Positions 45,620 to 55,454 of a DNA stretch of 64,000 bases are shown one piece after another; the stretch's first letter is position 1; each line of letters opens with the position of its first letter. This stretch comes from Paenibacillus endoradicis (lineage in GTDB: Bacteria; Bacillota; Bacilli; Paenibacillales; Paenibacillaceae). A program made the position numbers and the translations under genes. Under the pieces are notes generated by a model that ran no database searches, was not told where the DNA came from, and worked only from the letters and a program-made list of their open reading frames with translations. Location: contig NZ_JANQBB010000001.1 in assembly GCF_024721975.1 (NCBI RefSeq), positions 620,001 to 684,000 on the forward strand. The letters are read 5' to 3'.

Positions 45620-47650
45620 ATGAAGCTGAAAGAGCTCATTATTACTTGCGGTATCATAGGAATTATTCTCATGATGATCGTGCCAATCCCTACATTGCTT
45701 ATTGACTTTCTTCTAATTGTGAATATTACGATAGCACTTACGATCTTACTAGTTGCGATGAATACGAAATCTGCTCTTGATTTTGCTATTTTCCCAGCAA
45801 TACTTTTAGTTACAACAATATTTAGGCTAGCACTAAGTATTTCTACAACAAGAAGTATTCTTTCTAAGGCAGAGGGCGGAGAAGTAATTGAAACATTTGG
45901 TCAATGGGTAGGTGGAGGAGACGTAATTATAGGCTTTGTCGTCTTCTTAATTCTAGTAGTTGTTCAATTCATTGTTATTACTAAAGGTTCTGAGCGAGTT
46001 GCTGAGGTAGCAGCTAGATTTACGCTAGATGCAATGCCAGGTAAGCAGATGAGCATTGACGCCGACTTAAATTCAGGAATTATTAATGAATTTGAAGCGA
46101 AAGAACGTCGTTCTACTATTGAAAGAGAATCTAATTTCTTCGGAGCAATGGATGGTGCAAGTAAGTTCATTAAAGGTGATGCGATAGCAACGATTGTTAT
46201 GATGATTATCAATCTAGTTGGTGGGTTTATTATTGGTATGGTGAACTGGGATTTATCTTTCGCTGAATCACTTAATAAATTTACGATCTTAACGATTGGT
46301 GATGGACTTGTTGCACAAATTCCAGCACTATTAATCTCTACTGCATCTGGTCTAATCGTTACTCGTTCTGCTTCTGATGGTAACCTTTCAGAAGATATCA
46401 CTGCTCAATTATTCAAGTATCCGAAATTACTTTATGTTGCTGCTGGTACGATTGCGATGTTAGGTTTTACTCCGATCGGAATTATGCGTACATGGCCGTT
46501 TGCTATTGGAATTGCAATAGGTGCTTATCTAATTCAAACTTCTCAAAGTAAGAAAGCGGCACAAGATGAATTACTTGTGGAAGAACAGCAGATTGAAGAG
46601 GTACGAAGTCCAGAAAGTGTCATTAGTTTACTACAAGTTGATCCGATTGAATTTGAATTTGGTTATGGATTAATTCCATTAGCTGATACGCAACAAGGCG
46701 GAGATTTGTTAGATCGAATTATTATGATTCGCCGGCAATGTGCACTTGAATTAGGTTTAGTTGTTCCAGTCATACGAATAAGAGATAATATTCAACTTAA
46801 GCCCAATGAGTATGTGATTAAGATCAAAGGAAATACTGTTGCGCGCGGTGAGTTATTATTGAATCACTATTTAGCAATGAGTCCTGGCTTTGAAGATGAT
46901 TCGATTCATGGCATTGAGACAACTGAGCCAGCATTCGGATTACCTGCCATCTGGATTGATGAGATGACCAAAGAACGTGCGGAGCTATCAGGTTATACAG
47001 TTGTTGATCCGCCATCTGTTGTTGCTACTCATTTGACAGAGATCGTTAAGCGCCACGCACATGAATTACTTGGTCGTCAAGAAACAAAAGCTCTTGTTGA
47101 AAATGTTAAGACGAATTATCCTGCACTTGTGGATGAACTAATTCCGAGTATTATGTCTTTGGGTGATGTTCAAAAAGTATTAACGAAACTATTGCAGGAA
47201 AAGGTATCTATTCGCGACCTAGTTACTATATTTGAAACACTTGCTGATTATGGTCAATATTCTAAAGATACAGATGTTTTAACAGAATATGTTCGTCAAT
47301 CATTATCTCGTCAAATTACGTTGCAATATTCAACAGCTGGTCAATCATTGCGCGTCATTACTGTAGGCGCACAACTTGAAAAGAAACTTATCGATGCAGT
47401 TCAACAAAATGATCAAGGTAGTTACGTTTCACTTGATCCAGTGTCATCACAACAAATTTATCAGAGATTAACAGAACAAGTAAATCGTTTACTGCAATCT
47501 GGTCAGCAACCAATCGTACTTACTTCACCTACGATTCGAATGTATTTACGTCAAGTTGTTGCACGGACATTGCAAGATATTCCAATCTTATCATATAGTG
47601 AATTAGAGCCAAATGTAGAAGTCCAAAGCGTTGGGGTGGTTAATCTATGA
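45620..47650 (+). CDS. flhA: Flagellar export gate protein FlhA
   Basis: The major export gate subunit; its cytoplasmic nonamer docks chaperone-substrate complexes. The 676-residue protein has an N-terminal membrane half with the FHIPEP-family signatures MNTKSALDFAIFPAILLVTTIFRL and GSERVAEVAARFTLDAMPGKQMSIDADLN, and a C-terminal cytoplasmic half. AGGGGGTGGG precedes the ATG. Its stop overlaps the flhF start. Confidence 0.96.
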   Translation: MKLKELIITCGIIGIILMMIVPIPTLLIDFLLIVNITIALTILLVAMNTKSALDFAIFPAILLVTTIFRLALSISTTRSILSKAEGGEVIETFGQWVGGGDVIIGFVVFLILVVVQFIVITKGSERVAEVAARFTLDAMPGKQMSIDADLNSGIINEFEAKERRSTIERESNFFGAMDGASKFIKGDAIATIVMMIINLVGGFIIGMVNWDLSFAESLNKFTILTIGDGLVAQIPALLISTASGLIVTRSASDGNLSEDITAQLFKYPKLLYVAAGTIAMLGFTPIGIMRTWPFAIGIAIGAYLIQTSQSKKAAQDELLVEEQQIEEVRSPESVISLLQVDPIEFEFGYGLIPLADTQQGGDLLDRIIMIRRQCALELGLVVPVIRIRDNIQLKPNEYVIKIKGNTVARGELLLNHYLAMSPGFEDDSIHGIETTEPAFGLPAIWIDEMTKERAELSGYTVVDPPSVVATHLTEIVKRHAHELLGRQETKALVENVKTNYPALVDELIPSIMSLGDVQKVLTKLLQEKVSIRDLVTIFETLADYGQYSKDTDVLTEYVRQSLSRQITLQYSTAGQSLRVITVGAQLEKKLIDAVQQNDQGSYVSLDPVSSQQIYQRLTEQVNRLLQSGQQPIVLTSPTIRMYLRQVVARTLQDIPILSYSELEPNVEVQSVGVVNL

Positions 47651-49074
47651 GGGTAAAACGTTATGTAGTAGATACTTTGCCTGATGCCGTCTCTCTCATA
47701 CGTGATGAGATGGGAAATGATGCAGTCATATTAGAAACGAAAGAGATCAAAATCGGTGGATTTCTAGGTATGTTTCAGAAGCGTAAAATAGAAGTAATGG
47801 CAGCAGTTGAGCCAAGCGCTCAAAAAAAACCGAAAAAAATAACTAGTGATCAAGTAGATTATGTTGTTGATCAAATATTAAAGGCTAGTCAACGTAATAA
47901 GGAATCAGCTATGGTGGAGGAAGATGAAGTTCGTACATCACCTTCACCAGTTACTCAAGCTAAAGCTAATGAAGCTTTAGCAATACGAAACAGTTCATCG
48001 TTCGCTTCCAAATTATATGGGGGACCCTCTCAAGTAGATTCTCCTGTACAACGAGAATCTACGAAGGAATCAATTCCCGCAAATTCATCACAGGGTGAAG
48101 TTACAACTTCTATGGAAGCTCTAGTAAAAACTGATGTACAACAATATCAGTCTCAGGAATTAGTGAAAGAGAAGTCTAATGATTTTTCACAAACGGAGCT
48201 CTTTATTGTAAATGAATTAAAAAGTCTACGTCATGAAATGCAACGGTTAGCATCTAATTCTAATGATACTCGATCCTTATCTCCAGCAGTTGAAGCAATT
48301 AAGCAAAGATTAGGAGAACAAGAAATATTCGAGCAGTGGATTGAAGTAATTAGCGATGAATTGTACGAACTAGAAATTCAAAATAATGAGTTATTATCTA
48401 TCGATGCCGTTTGGGATTTTTCAAAACAAAAATTTCTTGAATGGCTTTCTCCATATCGATGTGCAGAAATCAATTCGAACTCTAGAGTTGTCCAATTTGT
48501 TGGCCCAACAGGAGTTGGCAAGACAACGACAATAGCAAAACTTTCTGCAAATTATTCAATTAAAGATGGTAAGAAGATGGGTCTAATTACAGCTGATACT
48601 TATCGTATTGCAGCTGTTGAACAATTGAGAACGTATGCTAATATTTTGAATATTCCTTTAGAAGTTGTATTTTCTCCTTTAGATTTGCAACGTGCTTTCG
48701 CACAATTAGAACAAGCAGAACTTATTTTCATGGACACTGCAGGTCGTAACTTTAAAAGTGATATTCATGTATCAGAAGTGAATAGTTTACTGCAAACGGA
48801 TGAAGCTAGTGAAGCTATTCTCGTGCTTAGCCTGACAAGCAGAACTCAAGATATGAACGTTGTTGCAGAAAAATTTAGCAAATATGGCGTTAGAAAAGTT
48901 GTCTTTACGAAGCTTGATGAAGCCAATGTATATGGTTCTATTTTTAATATGATTATGATGTATGGGTTACAGCCACTATTCGTAACAAGTGGTCAAAATG
49001 TACCTGACGATATTGAAGCGTTTTCAATAGAGGGTTATATAGAACTATTGCTAGGAGATCCACATCATGAATGA
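47647..49074 (+). CDS. flhF: Flagellar placement GTPase FlhF (SRP-type)
   Basis: FlhF is a GTPase of the signal-recognition-particle family that sets the number and position of flagella. The 475-residue protein has an N-terminal basic domain (MRVKRYVVDTLPDAVSLIRDEMG), a long variable linker (about 70-190), and the NG domain with Walker [11 protein letters not shown] at 286-295. ADTYRIAAVEQLRTYA and the G4-like TKLDEA follow. It overlaps flhA by four bases and flhG by eight. Confidence 0.95.
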   Translation: MRVKRYVVDTLPDAVSLIRDEMGNDAVILETKEIKIGGFLGMFQKRKIEVMAAVEPSAQKKPKKITSDQVDYVVDQILKASQRNKESAMVEEDEVRTSPSPVTQAKANEALAIRNSSSFASKLYGGPSQVDSPVQRESTKESIPANSSQGEVTTSMEALVKTDVQQYQSQELVKEKSNDFSQTELFIVNELKSLRHEMQRLASNSNDTRSLSPAVEAIKQRLGEQEIFEQWIEVISDELYELEIQNNELLSIDAVWDFSKQKFLEWLSPYRCAEINSNSRVVQFVGPTGVGKTTTIAKLSANYSIKDGKKMGLITADTYRIAAVEQLRTYANILNIPLEVVFSPLDLQRAFAQLEQAELIFMDTAGRNFKSDIHVSEVNSLLQTDEASEAILVLSLTSRTQDMNVVAEKFSKYGVRKVVFTKLDEANVYGSIFNMIMMYGLQPLFVTSGQNVPDDIEAFSIEGYIELLLGDPHHE

Positions 49075-49933
49075 TCAAGCAGAAGCTTTACGACAACTAG
49101 TAAAACAGCATTCCGATACGCAAAATCAGAAGGAAACGAGATTTCTTTCTGTCACTAGTGGAAAAGGTGGAGTTGGTAAATCTAATTTCAGCTTAAATTT
49201 CAGCCTAGCCTTACAAAGGTTAGGGATGAAGGTATTGGTGCTAGATGCAGATATAGGGATGGCAAATATCGACGTACTTATGGGTACTTCATCAAAGTAT
49301 AATCTGTACCACCTCATAAAAAACGAAAAAACTATTTGGGATATTATTAGTATAGGACCTGAAGGATTGCATTATATAGCAGGCGGTTCAGGATTATTAG
49401 AACTAGTAAGATTGACAGAACAAGAAATTGATCGTTTCGGTCGAGAAATATTAAAACTACAAGGTCAGTATGATTATATTATTTTTGATACTGGAGCAGG
49501 TCTTTCAAAAGAGACAGCGCAATTTATTACATCATCTGATGAAACGATTGTTGTTACAACTCCAGAGCCTACTTCCATAACTGATGCATATGCTTTAATT
49601 AAGATGGTCAATTCATTAGATTCAGATGTCAATTTTCGACTTGTTGTTAATCGATCAACTGATCGACAAGAAGGTGAAATGACAGCCAATAATATTAGTA
49701 ATGTTACGAAGCGATTTCTTAATATTGATTTGCCAGTACTAGGTTACATTTCTGATGATGTTCACGTATCGAAATCTGTTAAGAAACAAATGCCTTTATT
49801 AATGTTATTTCCAGATTCAGAAGCCTCTAAAGGAATTATGTTAATAGCGAAAGATTTCTTGAATATACCACATAAAAGCAATTCTTCTGGTGTGAAAGGA
49901 TTCTTACATAAACTATTTAGACGTACTAGATAA
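49067..49933 (+). CDS. flhG: MinD-like ATPase FlhG (YlxH)
   Basis: The partner of FlhF; a MinD/ParA-type ATPase that stimulates FlhF GTPase activity and binds FliM/FliY. The 288-residue protein has an N-terminal activator helix (QAEALRQLV), the deviant Walker A KGGVGKS at 33-39, LDADIGMANIDVLMG and the DTGAGLSKE segment. A basic C-terminal helix (GFLHKLFRRTR) is a likely membrane anchor. Confidence 0.95.
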   Translation: MNDQAEALRQLVKQHSDTQNQKETRFLSVTSGKGGVGKSNFSLNFSLALQRLGMKVLVLDADIGMANIDVLMGTSSKYNLYHLIKNEKTIWDIISIGPEGLHYIAGGSGLLELVRLTEQEIDRFGREILKLQGQYDYIIFDTGAGLSKETAQFITSSDETIVVTTPEPTSITDAYALIKMVNSLDSDVNFRLVVNRSTDRQEGEMTANNISNVTKRFLNIDLPVLGYISDDVHVSKSVKKQMPLLMLFPDSEASKGIMLIAKDFLNIPHKSNSSGVKGFLHKLFRRTR

Positions 49934-49956
49934 TCCTTGAGAATGGAGGAACAGTG

Positions 49957-51234
49957 ATGGACCCTTATCGTGTATTAGTCGTTGATGATTCAGCGTTTAT
50001 GCGTAAAATAATAACCGATCTTATCGAAAAAGACTCCCAATTTAAGGTTATCGGGACCGCTGTTAATGGTATTGAGGCTGTTGCTAGTGTAGAGAGACTC
50101 AATCCAGATGTCATTACATTAGACCTAGAAATGCCACTTATGAACGGAATAGATGCGCTACAGCACATTTTGAAAAAACATAAACTTCCAATCATCATGT
50201 TATCTGGAATAAGTGAAGCCAACACTCGTGATACAATAAAGGCTTTGCAATTTGGAGCATTTGATTTTATTCGGAAACCAACTAGTGTAGGGGCTCAGTC
50301 ACAAGATATTAATTCTGTTGGAGATATGATACTGGAAAAGCTAAAAATCGCAGTACTGACCCGCAGAAAATCAAATGTATTCAAATCAGTAACTGAAACA
50401 ACAAAGGGAAGTATTAATTTATTACAAAATCGTACAGAAACAGCGTCAAATCTATTAAAAAATGATAAAATTGGTAATATACAAAATAGTAACTCACTAG
50501 CAACTAGTAAGTCGAATATAATAGAAAAGAAAACAAAGCCAATTGTTAAAAAGGCTACCTCTGAAACACCTCTTAAATCAATGATAACACCTAATATTAA
50601 TGTTAATAAGTTGGGTGCTAATGATGTGGTTTCACAGGTTCGCAAAAAGGATCAAACTATTACGCAAATTGTCGCAATTGGAACATCTACAGGTGGTCCT
50701 AGAGCATTACACGAGGTCATAAGTGCATTACCAGGGACATTAAGAGCTCCTGTTGTAATTGTTCAACATATGCCACCAAGGTTTACCAAGTCTTTGGCTC
50801 AAAGACTTGATAGTTTTAGTGAACTGTCGGTTATGGAAGCAAGTCAAGGTATGAAATTGGAAAACGGTAATGCTTATGTTGCTCCAGGTGGCTATCATAT
50901 GGAAATTGTGATGGTTAACCATCATTACGAGATTAATCTTACTAGTGCACCAGCCAGAAATGGTCATAGGCCCTCTGTTGATACATTATTTGATTCTTTA
51001 CTTCCATTTTATGAATTAGAGAGACATATTGTCATTATGACAGGTATGGGAAGTGATGGTGCTCAAGGGATGAAACAACTCTTTGATCAAGGCGTTACTT
51101 CGACTATTGCGGAAGCAGAAGAAAGTTGCATCGTGTATGGCATGCCTAGGTCAGCAGTAGAACTAGGCGTAGCGAATAAGGTGCTTCCATTAATACAGAT
51201 TGCACCTGAAATTATTAATGTAGTAATGAGATAG
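49957..51234 (+). CDS. cheB: Chemotaxis methylesterase CheB
   Basis: Removes methyl groups or deamidates glutamines in chemoreceptors when phosphorylated by CheA. The 425-residue protein has a receiver domain with Asp56 (DVITLDLEMP), a long Ser/Asn/Lys-rich linker (about 125-230), and the esterase domain with catalytic Ser244 in IGTSTGGP, the QHMP histidine and GMGSDGAQGM. It is longer than B. subtilis CheB because of the linker. ATG 49957 has TGGAGGA upstream; GTG 49954 is the alternative. Confidence 0.93.
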   Translation: MDPYRVLVVDDSAFMRKIITDLIEKDSQFKVIGTAVNGIEAVASVERLNPDVITLDLEMPLMNGIDALQHILKKHKLPIIMLSGISEANTRDTIKALQFGAFDFIRKPTSVGAQSQDINSVGDMILEKLKIAVLTRRKSNVFKSVTETTKGSINLLQNRTETASNLLKNDKIGNIQNSNSLATSKSNIIEKKTKPIVKKATSETPLKSMITPNINVNKLGANDVVSQVRKKDQTITQIVAIGTSTGGPRALHEVISALPGTLRAPVVIVQHMPPRFTKSLAQRLDSFSELSVMEASQGMKLENGNAYVAPGGYHMEIVMVNHHYEINLTSAPARNGHRPSVDTLFDSLLPFYELERHIVIMTGMGSDGAQGMKQLFDQGVTSTIAEAEESCIVYGMPRSAVELGVANKVLPLIQIAPEIINVVMR

Positions 51235-51274
51235 GCTCCAAAGTGCGGTACAAACTAATAGGAGGTGTCATGTA

Positions 51275-53341
51275 ATGGATATGAATGCTTATTTATCAAT
51301 GTTTATTGACGAATCGAATGATCACCTGCAGGCGCTAAATGATAACTTAATGAAGTTAGAGAATGATCCAGAAGATATCTCAATTGTCCAAGATATTTTC
51401 CGTTCTGCTCATACGCTAAAAGGGATGTCTGCAACAATGGGGTATGAAGATCTCGCTTCGTTAACTCATGAGATGGAAAATGTCCTTGATCTGGTTCGTA
51501 ACAATAAACTAAAAATGGACAGTTTTATTTTTGACACTTTATTCAAAGGTTTAGATGCACTTGAAACGATGGTGCAAGATATCGTTGAAGGTGGAACAGG
51601 GAAAGCAGACGTATCTGCAATCGTAGCTGATCTAGTGAAAATCGTCAAAGGTGACTATACAACGGATACAGCGGCATCAACAACTGCTACAGCTAGTTCC
51701 GCATCAGCAAAAACGAATAATAGTGGTGCTATTTTAGATCAGTTTCAATCTTCAGTATTGAAGCAATCTATTGAAAGTGGGCATCAAGTATTTTATGTGA
51801 AAATTACGCTAACTGAGAGTTGCGTATTGAAAGCAGCACGTTCTTATATGGTATTCGATGTATTAGAAAGTTCTGGCGAGATCGTAAAATCTGAACCATC
51901 TGTTGAAGAATTGGAGCAAGAAAAGTTTGATAGATCATTTACAGTATTCACAATTTCTCAAATAAGCTCAGATGAAATTGTATCTAAAATTAATAAGATT
52001 TCAGAAATTGAGAGCGTAGAAGTATCTGTGTTAGATGAAGATTCGCTTGCATCACTTTCATATTCTGATACACCTACTAGTAAAAATGCTGCATCTGAAT
52101 CTACTGAAGTAACTTCTAGTAAAGCTAGTACTCCTGTAGTACAAATAGATGATAAAAAGAATGTAAAACAAGTATCTCAAGCTGCTGTAGCTAATCGTAC
52201 AATTCGAGTTGATATTGATAGATTAGATTCCTTAATGAACTTATTTAGCGAAATGTTAATTGACCGTGTACGCTTGGAACAATTAGCTAGTGAAATTAAA
52301 CGTAATGATTTGTCAGAAACGATAGAGCATATGGCACGTGTTAGCTCTGATTTGCAAAATATTGTATTGAAATTAAGAATGGTTCCTGTAGATACAGTGT
52401 TCAACCGATTCCCTCGTATGATCCGTGATCTTGCTAAATCATTGGATAAAAAGATTGATCTTGTCATTACTGGGGCTGAGACGGAGCTTGATCGCACTGT
52501 TATTGATGAAATTGGAGACCCGCTTGTCCATCTATTACGAAACTCAGTAGACCACGGTATTGAAACGATTAGTGAACGTATTGCAGCCGGTAAGTCTGAA
52601 ACTGGGACGGTACACTTACGCGCATTCCATAGTGGAAATCACGTGTTTATCGAAGTTGAAGAAGATGGTAAAGGGATTAACAAAGATAAAATATTGGAAA
52701 AAGCAATTAGTAAAGGTATTGTAAAACCAGAAGAGGTTAGCAAACTTACTGATGATGAGATTCATATGTTAATTTTTGCAGCAGGCTTCAGTACTGCTGA
52801 TGTAATTTCAGATATTTCTGGTCGTGGTGTAGGTCTGGATGTTGTACGTACAAAAATAACTTCCCTTGGTGGTAATGTTGCGGTTACTTCTGTACAAGGC
52901 AAAGGAACTAAGTTCTCAGTACAGCTACCGCTAACGCTTTCTATTATTTCGGCGATGCTTATTAAGTTAGGAGACGAAAAATATGCTGTTCCACTTAGCT
53001 CAATCGTGGAAACAGCGATCATTCCTAAAACTAGCGTTTTAAGTGTTCATGGTAATTCAATGATTAAGTTCAGAAATGCCGTTATTCCACTTATATCTCT
53101 ATCAAATCTGTTTGATTCTACTAGCTTCAATGAGCAACTAGAAGACGAACATGAGATTATTGTCATCCACAAAGGTGAGAAATGGGCTGCAATTATTATT
53201 GATGAATTTATAGGACAAAGCGAAATTGTATTGAAGTCACTGGGCAAATATATGAAGAACGTTAAAGGTATTTCAGGAGCTACTATTCTTGGTGATGGTC
53301 AAGTTGCATTAATTATTGATCCAAACGCTTTAATTAAATAA
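51275..53341 (+). CDS. cheA: Chemotaxis histidine kinase CheA
   Basis: The central chemotaxis kinase. The 688-residue protein has the P1 phosphotransfer domain with His46 in RSAHTLKGM, a P2 response-regulator-binding region (about 150-260), a dimerisation P3, and the P4 ATPase with the N box HLLRNSVDHGIE and GRGVGLDVVRT. The C-terminal CheW-like P5 domain follows. AGGAGGTG precedes the ATG. It feeds CheY (41627) and CheB (49957) in the same operon. Confidence 0.96.
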   Translation: MDMNAYLSMFIDESNDHLQALNDNLMKLENDPEDISIVQDIFRSAHTLKGMSATMGYEDLASLTHEMENVLDLVRNNKLKMDSFIFDTLFKGLDALETMVQDIVEGGTGKADVSAIVADLVKIVKGDYTTDTAASTTATASSASAKTNNSGAILDQFQSSVLKQSIESGHQVFYVKITLTESCVLKAARSYMVFDVLESSGEIVKSEPSVEELEQEKFDRSFTVFTISQISSDEIVSKINKISEIESVEVSVLDEDSLASLSYSDTPTSKNAASESTEVTSSKASTPVVQIDDKKNVKQVSQAAVANRTIRVDIDRLDSLMNLFSEMLIDRVRLEQLASEIKRNDLSETIEHMARVSSDLQNIVLKLRMVPVDTVFNRFPRMIRDLAKSLDKKIDLVITGAETELDRTVIDEIGDPLVHLLRNSVDHGIETISERIAAGKSETGTVHLRAFHSGNHVFIEVEEDGKGINKDKILEKAISKGIVKPEEVSKLTDDEIHMLIFAAGFSTADVISDISGRGVGLDVVRTKITSLGGNVAVTSVQGKGTKFSVQLPLTLSIISAMLIKLGDEKYAVPLSSIVETAIIPKTSVLSVHGNSMIKFRNAVIPLISLSNLFDSTSFNEQLEDEHEIIVIHKGEKWAAIIIDEFIGQSEIVLKSLGKYMKNVKGISGATILGDGQVALIIDPNALIK

Positions 53342-53359
53342 GTATAGACTTCCGATGCT

Positions 53360-53403
53360 ACTTTTCATTATTGAGAAGTATATCGAGAATTATGAAAAGT
53401 TTT
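53360..53403 (+). promoter_or_regulatory. Hairpin between cheA and cheW
   Basis: ACTTTTCAT (53360-53368) pairs exactly with ATGAAAAGT (53392-53400), followed by only TTT before the cheW ribosome binding site. It could act as a weak attenuator or an mRNA-processing or stability signal. Confidence 0.4.
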
Positions 53404-53416
53404 AGGAGGGGTTAGT

Positions 53417-53878
53417 ATGGCTGAGGAATTGAAAGTAATCGTATTTGGACTAGGTAATGAAGAGTATGGAATCGAGGTAGACAAAGTAAAAACGATTGAA
53501 AGAATGTCCCCAATCACTAGAGTTCCGAAAACACCATCATTCATCAAAGGTGTAATCAATCTACGTGGAATTGTTGTTCCTGTTCTTAACTTAAGTGGTC
53601 GTTTCAATCTTCCCGAAACAGAAGCTACAGAGCATACTCGTATTATCGTTGTCGTTGTTAATGAGATGGAAGTTGGATTTATTGTAGATGCTGCCAATGA
53701 CGTTATTGATATTGATACTAGCACGATTGATTCACCGCCAGATATTGTTGGTGGCATTCAAGCTAAATACTTAGATGGTATTGCTAAAATAGGCGATGAT
53801 AGACTGCTTATTATGTTGAATCTATCCGAAGTTTTGAATCGTTCAGAGCTTGTTCAACTAGAACAGATAGAGGTGTAA
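53417..53878 (+). CDS. cheW: Chemotaxis adaptor CheW
   Basis: Couples chemoreceptors to CheA. The 153-residue protein is the CheW fold, with KVIVFGLGNEEYGIEVDKVKTIERMSPITRVP and FIKGVINLRGIVVPVLNL near the N-terminus. TAGGAGGGG precedes the ATG. It stands between cheA and cheC as in B. subtilis. Confidence 0.95.
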   Translation: MAEELKVIVFGLGNEEYGIEVDKVKTIERMSPITRVPKTPSFIKGVINLRGIVVPVLNLSGRFNLPETEATEHTRIIVVVVNEMEVGFIVDAANDVIDIDTSTIDSPPDIVGGIQAKYLDGIAKIGDDRLLIMLNLSEVLNRSELVQLEQIEV

Positions 53879-53881
53879 TCA

Positions 53882-54502
53882 TTGACTAATTTTAACCGGT
53901 TTGAAGCGTTTGAACTTGATGTATTGAAGGAAGTAGGCAATATAGGAGCAGGTAATGCAGCTACAGCCTTGTCTACGTTATTGAACAAGCCGGTAGATAT
54001 GTCGGTTCCAAGTGTAAGGCTTATGCCTTTTGAAGAAATAGCTGAACGTGTAGGTGGTTCTGAACAAGTCGTCGTTGCTGTGTTTTTACGAGTTGAGGGT
54101 GATGTTCCTAGTAATATGTTCTTTATTATTCACGAGGAATATGCTCAACAATTAATGAAGCAGCTTATCCCACTACAGCATGTCGATGATGGTATTTATT
54201 CTGAAATGGAATTATCAGTTTTATGTGAAATTGGTAATATACTTGCTGGATCTTATCTGTCATCCTTAGCAGATTTCACAAAACTTTCTATGATGCCATC
54301 TGTTCCAGTTGTCGCTCATGATATGGCAGGAGCTATTCTAAGCTACGGCATTATGCATTATGGTCAGATGGGTGATTCAGCTTTACTTATCGAGACAAAA
54401 TTTATTGAAGATTGTAATACAATTGAAGGTCAATTCTTTCTAATACCTGATCCAGATTCGTTCCAAAAAATCTTTCAAGCTCTAGGGGTAGGTAGTCCAT
54501 GA
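53882..54502 (+). CDS. cheC: CheY-P phosphatase CheC
   Basis: Dephosphorylates CheY-P and interacts with CheD in adaptation. The 206-residue protein has two phosphatase sites of the form D/S-xxx-E-xx-N: DVLKEVGN (followed by IGAGNAATALS) and SVLCEIGN. Translation starts at TTG 53882 behind AGAGGTG, three bases after cheW. Confidence 0.94.
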   Translation: MTNFNRFEAFELDVLKEVGNIGAGNAATALSTLLNKPVDMSVPSVRLMPFEEIAERVGGSEQVVVAVFLRVEGDVPSNMFFIIHEEYAQQLMKQLIPLQHVDDGIYSEMELSVLCEIGNILAGSYLSSLADFTKLSMMPSVPVVAHDMAGAILSYGIMHYGQMGDSALLIETKFIEDCNTIEGQFFLIPDPDSFQKIFQALGVGSP

Positions 54503-54993
54503 TAAGCGATAAACTAATCAAAGTTGGTATGGCAGATTTGAATATCGCTACTAATGGTGAGGTGTTAAAAACTACTGGACTCGGTTCATGTGTTGGGTTA
54601 ACCCTATATGATCCGAGAAAGCATATCGCGGGAATGGCGCATGTTATGTTGCCTTCCTCAAGTATTGCTAGAGAAAATCCAATTAACCTTGCGAAATATT
54701 CGGATACTGCAATTCCTAGATTAATTGAGCGATTATTAGAAAATGGTGCAAGTATGAGTGCGCTCCAAGCGAAAATGGCTGGAGGCTCTCAAATGTTTAC
54801 TTTACCTGGACAGAACGATACGTTAAGAATTGGCCCTCGTAATGTGGAATCTTGCTTAATGTTACTAGAGGAATATAAAATTCCATTACTGGCACAGGAT
54901 ACTGGTGGTAATTTTGGTCGAACGATTGAAATCAGCAGTGATAACGGTATTCTATCAGTTCGTAGTGTTCAGTTTGGAACAAAGGAGCTTTAA
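54499..54993 (+). CDS. cheD: Chemoreceptor glutamine deamidase CheD
   Basis: Deamidates receptor glutamines and stimulates CheC. The 164-residue protein contains the active-site segment TTGLGSCVGLTLYDP, with its cysteine, followed by HIAGMAHVMLP, which supplies the histidine. The family KMAGGSQMF region is also present. Its ATG overlaps the cheC stop (ATGA), showing coupled translation of the CheC-CheD pair. Confidence 0.95.
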   Translation: MISDKLIKVGMADLNIATNGEVLKTTGLGSCVGLTLYDPRKHIAGMAHVMLPSSSIARENPINLAKYSDTAIPRLIERLLENGASMSALQAKMAGGSQMFTLPGQNDTLRIGPRNVESCLMLLEEYKIPLLAQDTGGNFGRTIEISSDNGILSVRSVQFGTKEL

Positions 54994-54994
54994 A

Positions 54995-55450
54995 ATGTTT
55001 GGTACATGGCGTTGGAATCTCAGTTTTGGGATATTTGGTTTTTTCTTGATCATGTTGTTCTCTCTAACCAATAATCCACTTATCACATCTCTCATTAGAG
55101 GTACCTATGCTTTGATTACTTTTTTTCTACTAGCTTATCCTGTACGTTTGGTATGTGGTGTGATCATTAATCCGAATCAGAAAGAAGAGAATGCATCACA
55201 ATTAGATGCTGATCAGTCGCTTAAAGGGACAAATGTCAATTTAGTTACACCTGATGAAGATGAAGACTTGAATGAAGTTTTGAGAGCACAGATTGCACAA
55301 ACTAAAGCGTCTAATCCAATTGATGAAGTTAAAGGTGCACAAGACCTGAGTCAACACTTTCAACCACTAAAACCAACTCAGCTTGTAAACACTGACAAAA
55401 TGGAATCTGAGGAATTGACAAAAGTAATACGTCATCTAACAGGAGAGTGA
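54995..55450 (+). CDS. Hypothetical two-helix membrane protein between cheD and sigD
   Basis: A 151-residue protein with two hydrophobic segments (about 9-27 and 33-55) followed by an acidic cytoplasmic tail with repeated Asp/Glu and Gln, ending near TKVIRHLTGE. B. subtilis has no gene at this position; cheD is followed directly by sigD there. Its conserved placement in an otherwise standard operon suggests a motility role, but no function is known. ATG 54995 has AAAGGAG upstream; the longer frame from 54905 lies in cheD and is rejected. Confidence 0.72.
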   Translation: MFGTWRWNLSFGIFGFFLIMLFSLTNNPLITSLIRGTYALITFFLLAYPVRLVCGVIINPNQKEENASQLDADQSLKGTNVNLVTPDEDEDLNEVLRAQIAQTKASNPIDEVKGAQDLSQHFQPLKPTQLVNTDKMESEELTKVIRHLTGE

Positions 55451-55454
55451 TTCG

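Noticed and set aside
53335..53358. Sigma-D promoter before cheW
   Set aside because: A TAAA and a CCGATG are present, but the spacing is about 12 bases and the -10 match is poor.
54905..54994. 30-residue N-terminal extension of the cheD-sigD membrane protein
   Set aside because: The extension lies wholly within cheD; ATG 54995 has AAAGGAG and starts a normal membrane protein.
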